Source: Clostridia bacterium (GTDB taxonomy: Bacteria > Bacillota_A > Clostridia > Oscillospirales > Acutalibacteraceae). Taken from it: 49,158 nt of DNA. The notes below the pieces were generated by a model that saw only the letters and a list, made by a program, of their open reading frames with translations, was not told where the DNA came from and searched no databases. The stretch covers positions 1 through 49,158 of the forward strand of contig JAFYUD010000237.1 of NCBI GenBank assembly GCA_017549665.1, written 5' to 3'. The first letter of the stretch is position 1. Each line of letters starts with the position of its first letter. Below, one piece after another: positions 42,272-49,158 of the stretch. The translations under genes were made by a program, and so were the position numbers.

Positions 42272-43915
42272 TTACTTTACGTATGCATCGAGCATCTCGT
42301 AGTATTCACCAACAAGGAATGAACCTGTGTGCTTACCTACTGAAAGGACTTCGTCAGCGATTTCTTCACCGATGATGTGACCCATGAATGCAAAGTTGTT
42401 ATCTGTAAGAACATAGCCGATTTCGTCATTTGCAAGGCTTACACAGTAAACCTTAACGCCGTCAACCGAATCATGAAGGCTGTCATACTGCCATTCTGTT
42501 CCGTCCCATGTCACATTACCTGTGATATCGTTACCCCAGAATGTTTCGGGATAGAATTCTGCGGGGAAGAGTGCAAGACCGACTTCATTACCGAATTCAA
42601 CATAACCCATTTCTGTTGCCATACATGTGTTACCTTCAGCATCAACGAAGCATCTGTTGTTTACAAGACGGATTTCACAAGCAAGTGTAAGAATGCTGTT
42701 TTCGGGATATACGAAGATTTCCTTGTGTGTAACATTGAGTACGGGAGCAAGCTCTTTATACTCAGCAGCAAGAATAAACTCACCGAATGCTTCACCGAGA
42801 ACCTTAGCTGAAGCGCCCATATCTTCCCATTCTGTCATACCTGTTGTATCAACCTCAATATCTCTTGAAAGCTGACCGAGAGCACCTGCAACCATAACGA
42901 AATTGCCGCCTGTCTGAGCATTGATATAGTTGTCAAGTGTGTAGATGTAGTCAGAGCTTACAAGACCGTTGCTTGCGCTGAATGATGTGGGATGGCATGA
43001 AATGTCTGCAATGTATGTAACCTCGCCTGACTCGGAAACGAATTTGAATGCAGCTGTTTCGGGGATATCTTCCTTAGTGATAAGGTCTCTCTTATCGTGG
43101 ATAATTTCTGAGCAATCGATTGATGCGAAAGAAAGTGTACCTGCTTCAACATCATTGATAGCAGCCTTTACGGTTTCGATTGAAACTTCAATAAAGTTTG
43201 ACTTGAAGTAGTCAGCAGCCTGGAAGCCTGAAAGTGAATTATTGTTACCCATTGTGTTGTATACGAAGTTACCTACGAGCTTCTGGAAGAAGCCTGTGCT
43301 GACACCCTGAGTATCAAGAGCTGAATGAGAATGTGTTGCACAGATATTTACACTTGCAACGTTGATTCCCTGCTCCTGACAGTATTCAACAACAGCCATA
43401 CGGATAGCTCTTGCATCTGTTGAAGTAACACCGAGACCGTCAACAGAACCGATGATAACGGCACCTTCACCGCTGTTGTCATCAATAACGGCAACACGGA
43501 TTCTCTGGTCGTCATAAACGCCCTTAGCAATCTTGTTGTTAAGGTCTCTGCCGAGATTGTAAATACCGTCGTCAATATCTTCGGGTACAATACTTGCACT
43601 TGCATAACCAAGTGACCAGTAGTTACCTTCGCCTGCTTCTGTCTGATATGTTTCACGACCGGGAAGGAAACCGATTTCCTCACTGTCGTATTCATCCATG
43701 CTCAGCCATGAAGGAGGATTGGGGTAAATCTTGCAGATTGTGCTTACGAGTGTTTCAACAACCTTGTTGAGAGTATCGTAAAAACCTTTTGAAATTCCGT
43801 CGCCGATTGATGCGAATGTGATTTCATCAGCAGCAAAAGAAACTACTGAAGTGCATGAAAACAACATTACAACACAAAGAACAACTGAAATTATACTTTT
43901 GAAATTCTTTTTCAT
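42272..43915 (-). CDS. Secreted neutral/alkaline ceramidase-like hydrolase
   Basis: 547 residues. A signal peptide (SIISVVLCVVMLFSCTSVV, cleaved near FAA) is followed by an amidohydrolase domain like neutral ceramidase, which hydrolyses the amide bond of ceramide with a zinc ion. Matches are IRVAVIDDNSGEGAVIIGSVDGLGV, the zinc-binding NICATHSHSALD with His195 and His197, ADISCHPTSFSASNGLVSSDYI and FVMVAGALGQLSRDI. Typical ceramidases are longer and have a C-terminal Ig-like domain, which is much reduced here (about 150 residues). The real substrate could be another amide. A strong promoter and terminator make it a single gene. Confidence 0.8.
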   Translation of the reverse strand: MKKNFKSIISVVLCVVMLFSCTSVVSFAADEITFASIGDGISKGFYDTLNKVVETLVSTICKIYPNPPSWLSMDEYDSEEIGFLPGRETYQTEAGEGNYWSLGYASASIVPEDIDDGIYNLGRDLNNKIAKGVYDDQRIRVAVIDDNSGEGAVIIGSVDGLGVTSTDARAIRMAVVEYCQEQGINVASVNICATHSHSALDTQGVSTGFFQKLVGNFVYNTMGNNNSLSGFQAADYFKSNFIEVSIETVKAAINDVEAGTLSFASIDCSEIIHDKRDLITKEDIPETAAFKFVSESGEVTYIADISCHPTSFSASNGLVSSDYIYTLDNYINAQTGGNFVMVAGALGQLSRDIEVDTTGMTEWEDMGASAKVLGEAFGEFILAAEYKELAPVLNVTHKEIFVYPENSILTLACEIRLVNNRCFVDAEGNTCMATEMGYVEFGNEVGLALFPAEFYPETFWGNDITGNVTWDGTEWQYDSLHDSVDGVKVYCVSLANDEIGYVLTDNNFAFMGHIIGEEIADEVLSVGKHTGSFLVGEYYEMLDAYVK

Positions 43916-43948
43916 GTCAGTTACCTCCTAAATTTGGTATACGAACAA

Positions 43949-43977
43949 ATTATATAGAATTTATCCCCGTAAGTCAA
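43949..43977 (-). promoter_or_regulatory. Promoter of the ceramidase-like gene
   Basis: Minus strand: -35 TTGACT (43972-43977), 17-base spacer, -10 TATAAT (43949-43954). The same promoter layout is repeated in the duplicated copy at 45118-45146. The stretch 43978-44142 has no visible gene. Confidence 0.8.
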
Positions 43978-44142
43978 CAAAAATTATGAATTATTTTATT
44001 TTATTGCTTATTTGTGCTTAAATAATAGGATAAACAGCATTATAATTGCAAAAAAATAAATGTAATGACAGCTAAATACATATTTCTGTGTCAACGCAAT
44101 TGTGGTCTCCGAAATGCTGTTAATTGAACGGCTTGAAGCTAT

Positions 44143-44182
44143 AAAAAATGCAGACTATGTCACAAAACATAATCTGCATTTT
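44143..44182 (-). terminator. Terminator of the dockerin-like gene
   Basis: A 15-bp stem (AAAATGCAGACTATG/CATAATCTGCATTTT, one mismatch) with six T on the minus strand. Confidence 0.85.
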
Positions 44183-44186
44183 ATTT

Positions 44187-44945
44187 TTAGTAAACTACAA
44201 CACCAAGTAATACAGCGTTATTGCTTTTAAGCTCGCTGTAAAGCTTCATTGCAATTTCGTAATCGGGCTTTACAAGAATAAGCTCAACTTCGTTTGCTGA
44301 TACTTCCTTCACTTCTGCAACCGAATCACCGTAGAACTCAGGGTTAAGGCGTTCGGAATTGTCGGCAAAGTCAGGATAAAGAATAACACCCACACTGTAG
44401 TAATCACGGTCTGCAGGCACTGTCTTTTCTTCGGAATAAATATCTTTTTCAACATTTGCTTTAAACTTTTCAAAATCACTTATCTGTGCAGCCTTACGCA
44501 GAATCTCTCTTGCATCAGAAGCCTCAAGAGTTCCTGAATAATTCGTGTCAGATGCACCGTATTTATCGGGTGATTCACTTCCCGTATAAAGTCCGGCAGA
44601 CATTCTCAATGCAATTCTTGCGTCAGAAGCTGTGATCTTGCCGTCGCAATTAATATCTCCCACAAGAACGATTCTGAAAATATCAAAGCTTTCAAAATAG
44701 TGCAGTGTGCAACCTGTAGAGATATAATCATCCGCTGAAAGCTTATTGCCGTCCTTGTCAGCAATAGTTATTCTTTCACCGAAATAAGCAACATCACCGG
44801 CTTTCTTTGTTTCTGTAAGATAAAGTGTACTGTCTGTACAGAAAAAGTCTGTTTTCACATCGTCAAAAAAATCGTATGCCGATACTGAAACACTCATTAC
44901 ACATAAAAGAATGATTGACGCAAACACTAAAATAATTTTTCTCAT
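44187..44945 (-). CDS. Secreted dockerin-like protein, function unknown
   Basis: 252 residues. A signal peptide (RKIILVFASIILLCVMSVSVSA) is followed by a domain of about 90 residues containing AGDVAYFGERITIADKDG, then a central dockerin pair GDINCDGKITASDARIALRMSAG and SDTNYSGTLEASDAREILRKAAQ. The last ~95 residues form a beta-alpha-beta-like segment (YSVGVILYPDF, ANEVELILVKPDYEIAMKLYSEL, NAVLLGVVVY), which I cannot assign. The dockerin repeat is thus in the middle, unlike classic cellulosomal enzymes. ATG 44945 has a GGGGG site, and the gene probably uses the promoter left by the broken ceramidase copy just upstream. Confidence 0.75.
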   Translation of the reverse strand: MRKIILVFASIILLCVMSVSVSAYDFFDDVKTDFFCTDSTLYLTETKKAGDVAYFGERITIADKDGNKLSADDYISTGCTLHYFESFDIFRIVLVGDINCDGKITASDARIALRMSAGLYTGSESPDKYGASDTNYSGTLEASDAREILRKAAQISDFEKFKANVEKDIYSEEKTVPADRDYYSVGVILYPDFADNSERLNPEFYGDSVAEVKEVSANEVELILVKPDYEIAMKLYSELKSNNAVLLGVVVY

Positions 44946-44961
44946 ATTTTTACCCCCTTTT

Positions 44962-45084
44962 TTATGAGCCCGATTGCTGTAAAAGTGCTTGTGCATCAGC
45001 AGAAAAAGAAACTGCTGAAGTGCATAAAAACAACATTACAACACAAAGAACAACTGAAATTATGCTTTAAAATTCCTTGTTCAT
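44962..45084 (-). pseudogene. Remnant of a duplicated ceramidase-like gene 5' end
   Basis: From ATG 45084 the frame reads MNKEF, a TAA stop, then SIISVVLCVVMLF-LCTSAVSFSAD, nearly the same as the start of the ceramidase-like gene (KNFKSIISVVLCVVMLFSCTS). Upstream DNA is similar too: the CAGGAGACAACTGAC leader, the AATTTGG block and the promoter. So about 160 bases around the ceramidase start (about 43811-43980) have a decayed copy at about 44990-45155. The copy ends just before the ribosome site of the dockerin gene. The stop at codon 6 makes it non-coding. Confidence 0.8.
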
Positions 45085-45117
45085 GTCAGTTGTCTCCTGA
45101 ATTTGGTTTACACATAA

Positions 45118-45146
45118 ATTATAAATAATTTTGCTGCATAAATCAA
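45118..45146 (-). promoter_or_regulatory. Retained promoter in the duplicated copy, likely driving the dockerin gene
   Basis: Minus strand: TTGATT (45141-45146), 17-base spacer, TATAAT (45118-45123), in the same position relative to the remnant as in the intact ceramidase gene. Confidence 0.7.
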
Positions 45147-45196
45147 TAAACATAATAACCAATTTTTCCGTATGCTTTTTGTGAATACAACAAATA

Positions 45197-45223
45197 CCGG
45201 AGATGTCATCACAACACCTCCGG
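45197..45223 (-). terminator. Probable terminator of the GH30/symporter operon
   Basis: CCGGAG/CTCCGG stem, extended by wobble pairs that form only in the minus-strand RNA; the following tract is T-rich (TATTTGTTGTATT) rather than a clean T-run. Confidence 0.6.
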
Positions 45224-45235
45224 CAGGTTATTCAG

Positions 45236-47440
45236 TCAAAACTGCAGACTGTCAATATTCTGATAATTTTCCATTCTGCGAAGAGTCTTCTGCGCATCAA
45301 GATAGGGCTTTGCAGCTCTGCAATAGATGGAATTGTCATCTGTTGCCTTTTTGATGGCAGCTTTGATTTCCTGTTTTTTCTTCTGAAGATTTCTGATACT
45401 GTCAGCAATTACGGATGTATCAGTACCGTTTTCCTTTGCATTTTTCATAGCCTTGAGTGAATTATGCAGCTGCTGTTCAATATCGTCTTCAGATCTGAAC
45501 AATTCCTCAAACACAGCTTCATCAAAAACTCTGATTCCGTCAGGGAAATATCTCTCTGCTGTTTTTCTGGCGATTTTTATATCACGGATAATTGCAAGAA
45601 GGTCATTCTTCCACTGCTTCTGTTCGGGAGTGTCAGCAGAAAGCGCCTTGATTTCAGCCTTTGAAACAATATCAGCATTAAGACATCCGTCAATACCTGC
45701 AGTAATTATTTTTTCTGCAAGCGCAACCTCAAATCTTCCTAAAGGAGAAGAATAACGATCAAGCTCATTGACAACAAATCTTGCGATTTCGATTTCCTCA
45801 TTATCAAGTCTGACCTGCTTTGCATCTTCCCTGCTTATGCCTCTTGTATAAACAGAAGGCTTTTTCTGAGCATCAATTCTTGATTTACGGATGATTTCAA
45901 TTACTTCCTCAATATCCTTCTTATCTGCCTTGCCGTTACCGTAATCCTCGAGAGCTGCTCTGATTTTAAGCACATTTATAACGCCTCTCTGCTTTGTTTC
46001 GGTGAAGTTGTAGAAGAAATAAGGAATAACATTCATCACCGCACCGATGATGGATGCAATAACCAGCACCGTACTGATGCTGACAAAATACTCATGATTA
46101 TAAAGCACATCGTAAACATTTGAGCCGCTATACCCCAGAGAAATTGCAGTTGCCTCATTCAGACCGACTCTTGAATAAATCATGGGAAGCACTGAGCCTG
46201 TTGCAACGGAAATAATATTACCCACAAGTCCCACTGCAGCAAACATACCGTCGATTCTCTCACCTGAAATATACTGCTGATAGTCACGGATATCTGCATT
46301 TACGCAAGGAGTCAGGAAATGTCCCAGTGCAGAAATAAATGTATTTATAAAGTTACAGATAAGCAGGAACCAGATAATATTCGGCGAACCTGTCATTCTG
46401 ACAACGGGCAGCATGAACGCAATAAGACCGATATTGAGAATGTTTGTGAATATGAGAATCCTCTTCTTACCGAATCTTCGGATTGCAAAAGGTGCAACAA
46501 TATTCGGCCACAAGGAGGCATTACCTGCTATTGCAGTGATAATCGAATACTGCGCTGCTGAGCATGCCCCCTGATAGTTATACATCCAGCCCATGATATT
46601 TCCGAATGCACCCTCAAGGAAGCCAAGCCAGCCGGCAAGTGAAATTACCCAGAAATACTTATTTCTTGCTACTGCTCTGAGTGCATCGGTGAATTTGACC
46701 TTTATAACATGTGACTTTGCCTGAATAGTTTTCTCTTCTGTATTGACATAGACCACCATTGAAATAAGGAAGCCTGCAAAAATCATTGCAGGGAAAAGAA
46801 CCCTGTAGATTTTAAGGTCATAAAGAGTATCATTACCTGTAATAAGCTTTGCAACGATAGGCAGGAAAATACCTGCAATTGACGGTGACAGATTTTCGAC
46901 AATGCATCTGACAGCAAGAACATCGGAGCGTTCAATACTGTTGGGGGAAAGAACATTTATAATGCTTTCGTAAGCATCGGTATAGAAATTATAGAAAAAC
47001 TGAAAACCGATATTGAAAAGCAGTACAGTCAGACATTTTCCGAACTGGGTCATACCCTCATACGGCATCATAATAAATCCGATACCGAGAATTACACTGG
47101 GAATACCCATACTGATTATGTACGGACGGTATTTACCCTTCATGCTGCGTGTATTATCAATGATATTTGCACGCAAAGCAGTAAGAGGAATACTTGTCAG
47201 AAGACTGATTATATAAATAGCATAAAGCGGCTCAGGAGAAATACCGATGGTATTACCGAGAAGCGTGTTTCCCGTATTGATAATCATCTGACCGATACAG
47301 TAAACAACAAATCTTACACCGATACCGCCGCCGGAAAGAGATACAATCTCCTTTATGCTCATGTATCTGCCTTCGGCAGGTGTTTTCCAGTTATTTTTAA
47401 ACATACTGACAACGTCAGTAATCTTACCTTTGATATTCAA
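45236..47440 (-). CDS. GPH-family MFS glycoside symporter with C-terminal helical domain
   Basis: 734 residues. NNWKTPAEGRYMSIKEIVSL opens the protein, 12 membrane spans follow, and DIRDYQQYISGERIDGMFAA is the conserved GPH loop. After about residue 500 comes a charged helical region of ~220 residues with NEEIEIARFVVNELDRYS, AGIDGCLNAD and AAKPYLDAQKTLRRMENY, all shared with the symporter at 16163-18577. I take TTG 47440 as the start: it lies next to a GGGGGCAGGAAA purine stretch and gives an N-terminus that lines up with the paralogue; no ATG is available there. It begins 12 bases after the GH30 gene, so the substrate is probably the product of that enzyme's substrate class. Confidence 0.86.
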   Translation of the reverse strand: MNIKGKITDVVSMFKNNWKTPAEGRYMSIKEIVSLSGGGIGVRFVVYCIGQMIINTGNTLLGNTIGISPEPLYAIYIISLLTSIPLTALRANIIDNTRSMKGKYRPYIISMGIPSVILGIGFIMMPYEGMTQFGKCLTVLLFNIGFQFFYNFYTDAYESIINVLSPNSIERSDVLAVRCIVENLSPSIAGIFLPIVAKLITGNDTLYDLKIYRVLFPAMIFAGFLISMVVYVNTEEKTIQAKSHVIKVKFTDALRAVARNKYFWVISLAGWLGFLEGAFGNIMGWMYNYQGACSAAQYSIITAIAGNASLWPNIVAPFAIRRFGKKRILIFTNILNIGLIAFMLPVVRMTGSPNIIWFLLICNFINTFISALGHFLTPCVNADIRDYQQYISGERIDGMFAAVGLVGNIISVATGSVLPMIYSRVGLNEATAISLGYSGSNVYDVLYNHEYFVSISTVLVIASIIGAVMNVIPYFFYNFTETKQRGVINVLKIRAALEDYGNGKADKKDIEEVIEIIRKSRIDAQKKPSVYTRGISREDAKQVRLDNEEIEIARFVVNELDRYSSPLGRFEVALAEKIITAGIDGCLNADIVSKAEIKALSADTPEQKQWKNDLLAIIRDIKIARKTAERYFPDGIRVFDEAVFEELFRSEDDIEQQLHNSLKAMKNAKENGTDTSVIADSIRNLQKKKQEIKAAIKKATDDNSIYCRAAKPYLDAQKTLRRMENYQNIDSLQF

Positions 47441-47452
47441 TTTCCTGCCCCC

Positions 47453-48820
47453 TTAAAATATAATTGTGCTGACACTTTTTGCAGAAAGTCTGATATCCTT
47501 ACCGTTTACTGAGCTTTCAGCAAGGTCATTATCCTTATCGGTAACAACGAGTGTCACAGCATCCGCATCAACTGACACAGTCTTTTCTTTGTCTGTATCA
47601 TTGATTACCACAACAACTGTCCTGCCGTCTTTTACAAAAGCAAGCACCTTAAGCTCATTGTCTTCACACACAGCATCAACTCTTGATGCGCCGAAAGGAA
47701 TATATTTCGAGAAATTACCCGTTACGTAGTAACGTTTTGTCATTTCGTATGTCTTATCATCAAGATTTATGTAAATAAGACCATCACAATAGTCAACCTC
47801 AGACACTGCAATCCAGTGCTGCCATGAAGTGACATTCAGAATTGAAATATCATCATATATAACATTTGCAGTAACAAGCCCTGAATCCATTGTTTTGTCT
47901 CTGCCGCCCTGCATGTGACACCATTCACTCATTTTTACGGGCAGATCGGGATAATGCTTATCAAGCCACTTACGATAACGACGGAGAAATCCGTGTCTGT
48001 CATCAACAAATTTAAAAGGAAGAGGAACAGGAAATTTAAGAAAATATGAATGCACATCAACAGAATCGATGCAATCACGAACACTTTCATACTTCATAAG
48101 TGCACGTGTAAAGCTCTTATTGAACCAACGGATATCACCGGATTCCACACCTGAAAGCTTCACATCTTTAAGAGACGGTCTGCGTTTAAGCTCATCGGCA
48201 AAGCACTTCATAACCCTTGCGGCACTCCACGGACTGTAATGACAGCCCTCCTGACCGCCATTCCATATCCATACAGGCTCATTTACAGGTGAAAGATATT
48301 TTACGGGCAAGCCCTGAGAAACAAAATACTCAGTTACATCAAGGCAATAATCCGCAAAAGCCTGAAAATTCTCCGGTGCAATATTATCTCTCATAATCTG
48401 ATATTTTTTCAGATGTGACCAACCGTTTTTTGTAAGTCTTTCAATGGGAGAATTAACAAACAGAATAATTTCGTCAGCACCGTCTTTCGCTGCCTGCTTC
48501 ATCATATAAACAGCATTTGCATCACGGGTGAAGTCATACTTTCCTTCCCCTGCGTCAAAGCTTTCCGTGCGTCTTAAAGGATTGCCGATTTCACCGTTGC
48601 CTGACTCTGCCGAGCCGGCACCGATATTGTAACGGTATGTACGAAGTCCGATACCGTAATTTTTATCGTAAAGAAGTCTTGAAATCTCATCACGGACTGC
48701 AATACCGCTTTTATCATCGGTATGTGACCATCCGCCTACCTCCTGCGCCCACCATGCACCGCTTGCACCGAAGCCTTCAAAAATACTGTGTACCTTGCCT
48801 GAGTCAATGCTGATTTTCAT
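47453..48820 (-). CDS. GH30-family glycoside hydrolase (endo-beta-1,6-galactanase-like)
   Basis: 455 residues, no signal peptide, so probably cytoplasmic. The O-glycosyl hydrolase (COG5520/GH30) barrel begins IDSGKVHSIFEGFGASGAWWAQ. Catalytic acid/base is Glu181 in SPVNEPVW and the nucleophile Glu299 in KMSEWCHM, the expected pair for a retaining enzyme. LRTYRYNIGAGSAE and DVHSYF are further family features. A short beta-sandwich (about 370-455) ends the protein, as usual in GH30. Likely substrates are beta-1,6-galactans or related beta-linked oligosaccharides. ATG 48820 is preferred over GTG 48841 because the GAGGG site lies between them. Confidence 0.87.
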   Translation of the reverse strand: MKISIDSGKVHSIFEGFGASGAWWAQEVGGWSHTDDKSGIAVRDEISRLLYDKNYGIGLRTYRYNIGAGSAESGNGEIGNPLRRTESFDAGEGKYDFTRDANAVYMMKQAAKDGADEIILFVNSPIERLTKNGWSHLKKYQIMRDNIAPENFQAFADYCLDVTEYFVSQGLPVKYLSPVNEPVWIWNGGQEGCHYSPWSAARVMKCFADELKRRPSLKDVKLSGVESGDIRWFNKSFTRALMKYESVRDCIDSVDVHSYFLKFPVPLPFKFVDDRHGFLRRYRKWLDKHYPDLPVKMSEWCHMQGGRDKTMDSGLVTANVIYDDISILNVTSWQHWIAVSEVDYCDGLIYINLDDKTYEMTKRYYVTGNFSKYIPFGASRVDAVCEDNELKVLAFVKDGRTVVVVINDTDKEKTVSVDADAVTLVVTDKDNDLAESSVNGKDIRLSAKSVSTIIF

Positions 48821-48841
48821 ATACTCATTCCCTCTTCTCAC

Positions 48842-48912
48842 ACTATTGATTAAATGATATCACAGAGAATATATACATTTCAAGCATTTTGTATAAAATC
48901 TATGATTTTAAC
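48842..48912. other. Leader region before GH30 gene
   Basis: A+T-rich, between the right-edge RNA terminator and the GH30 start. It should contain the promoter of the GH30 operon, but I find no convincing -35/-10 pair. Confidence 0.35.
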
Positions 48913-48961
48913 AAAATGCCGAAGCGCAGTCTTCAAAAAGAAAACTGCGCCCCGACATTTT
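48913..48961 (-). terminator. Terminator hairpin of the right-edge RNA
   Basis: Arms 48940-48961 and 48913-48934 with a five-base loop pair over 22 bp including four G-U pairs on the minus strand; the stem ends in TTTT followed by GTT. Confidence 0.8.
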
Positions 48962-49070
48962 AAGAGGTAGTGTACTGTATGTAATCGTCCAAAGACGGGA
49001 GAAATTTGCCTGTCCTTTTTTTGCTCTCTTCCCGCAACGGTCAGGACAGCTGACCTTTATTGATGCATCC
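48913..49070 (-). ncRNA. Candidate structured non-coding RNA with loop-loop pairing
   Basis: No open frame, but dense pairing on the minus strand. Hairpin 1: GGTCAG-CTGTC-CTGACC (49039-49055). Helix 2: CGGGAAGA (49027-49034) with TCTCCCG (48996-49002, one bulge), whose loop carries GGACAG (49010-49015), complementary to the CTGTC loop of hairpin 1. This gives a kissing or pseudoknot fold. A third small hairpin CGTC-TTTG-GACG overlaps at 48986-48997. A 22-bp terminator stem closes the 3' end. The four non-Watson-Crick positions in that stem are G-U only if the minus strand is transcribed. The 5' end is a guess, near a TATTAT at 49078-49083. Size and complexity recall Firmicutes RNAs such as raiA or 6S, but I cannot identify it by eye. 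Confidence 0.6.
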
Positions 49071-49158
49071 TGTGACTATAATATACCCCTGATAACTTAA
49101 AAATAACTTGAAATTTTAAATTTCTGATATTTTTTATGTCAGATTATGCTTTTTTTGA

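Overview
The window looks like chromosome of a gut-type, Gram-positive Clostridia member (Oscillospirales/Ruminococcaceae-like). This is inferred from the moderate-to-low GC, strong AGGAGG ribosome binding sites, frequent GTG/TTG starts, lipoprotein-type solute-binding proteins, a YerC-type TrpR protein, several dockerin-like secreted proteins and glycoside-pentoside-hexuronide (GPH) sugar symporters. I see no rRNA, tRNA, CRISPR array, transposase or phage gene.

Layout. 1-230 (-) is the 5' end of a dockerin-repeat secreted protein. 318-5445 (-) holds two complete polar amino acid ABC importers in tandem, with a YerC/TrpR-like repressor gene between them; the promoter of the first importer has a palindrome of TrpR-like geometry between -35 and -10. 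5765-9798 (+) is a sugar-uptake cluster: a GPH symporter interrupted by one in-frame TAA, a membrane-anchored leucine-rich-repeat protein and a sialidase-like beta-propeller protein. 9835-11747 (+) is an OmpR/HK two-component pair, and 11942-14828 (+) an MBOAT acyltransferase plus DHHW protein pair for O-acetylating a surface polymer. 14882-18577 (-) is a GPH symporter plus GH125 alpha-mannosidase. 18711-23025 (-) is the housekeeping operon lon-ysxC-lysA. 23166-28905 (-) holds a dockerin/chagasin-like secreted protein, a MacB-like ABC exporter and a large dockerin-tailed secreted protein. 29294-34914 (+) is purine salvage: xpt, then a BMP-type nucleoside ABC importer. 34984-36016 (-) has a 21-residue micropeptide gene and three conserved-type small unknown genes. 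36064-38169 (+) encodes a YfcE phosphodiesterase and a two-gene DUF5058-type membrane system. 38238-39333 (+) has two more micropeptide genes and an AbrB/SpoVT-like regulator. 39436-43915 (-) encodes a repeat-containing membrane protein, a class B PBP and a ceramidase-like secreted hydrolase. 44187-45084 (-) is a dockerin protein sitting behind a duplicated, broken copy of the ceramidase 5' end. 45236-48820 (-) is a GH30 glycosidase plus a third GPH symporter. The right edge (about 48913-49070, -) holds a candidate structured non-coding RNA.

How it fits together. Three GPH symporters are paired with different glycan-active proteins (sialidase-like, GH125, GH30), which suggests scavenging of host or dietary glycans. 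Amino acid and nucleoside importers add to a scavenging life style. The most novel-looking items are (i) a family of three tiny hydrophobic/amphipathic peptides with their own promoters and terminators, (ii) the right-edge RNA, which has a loop-loop (kissing/pseudoknot) pairing and wobble pairs that fix its strand, (iii) the C-terminal ~220-300-residue cytoplasmic domain shared by two of the GPH symporters, (iv) a dockerin domain fused to a chagasin-like protease-inhibitor fold, and (v) the single nonsense codon in the first symporter. Functions are family-level inferences from motifs; nothing here was searched against a database.
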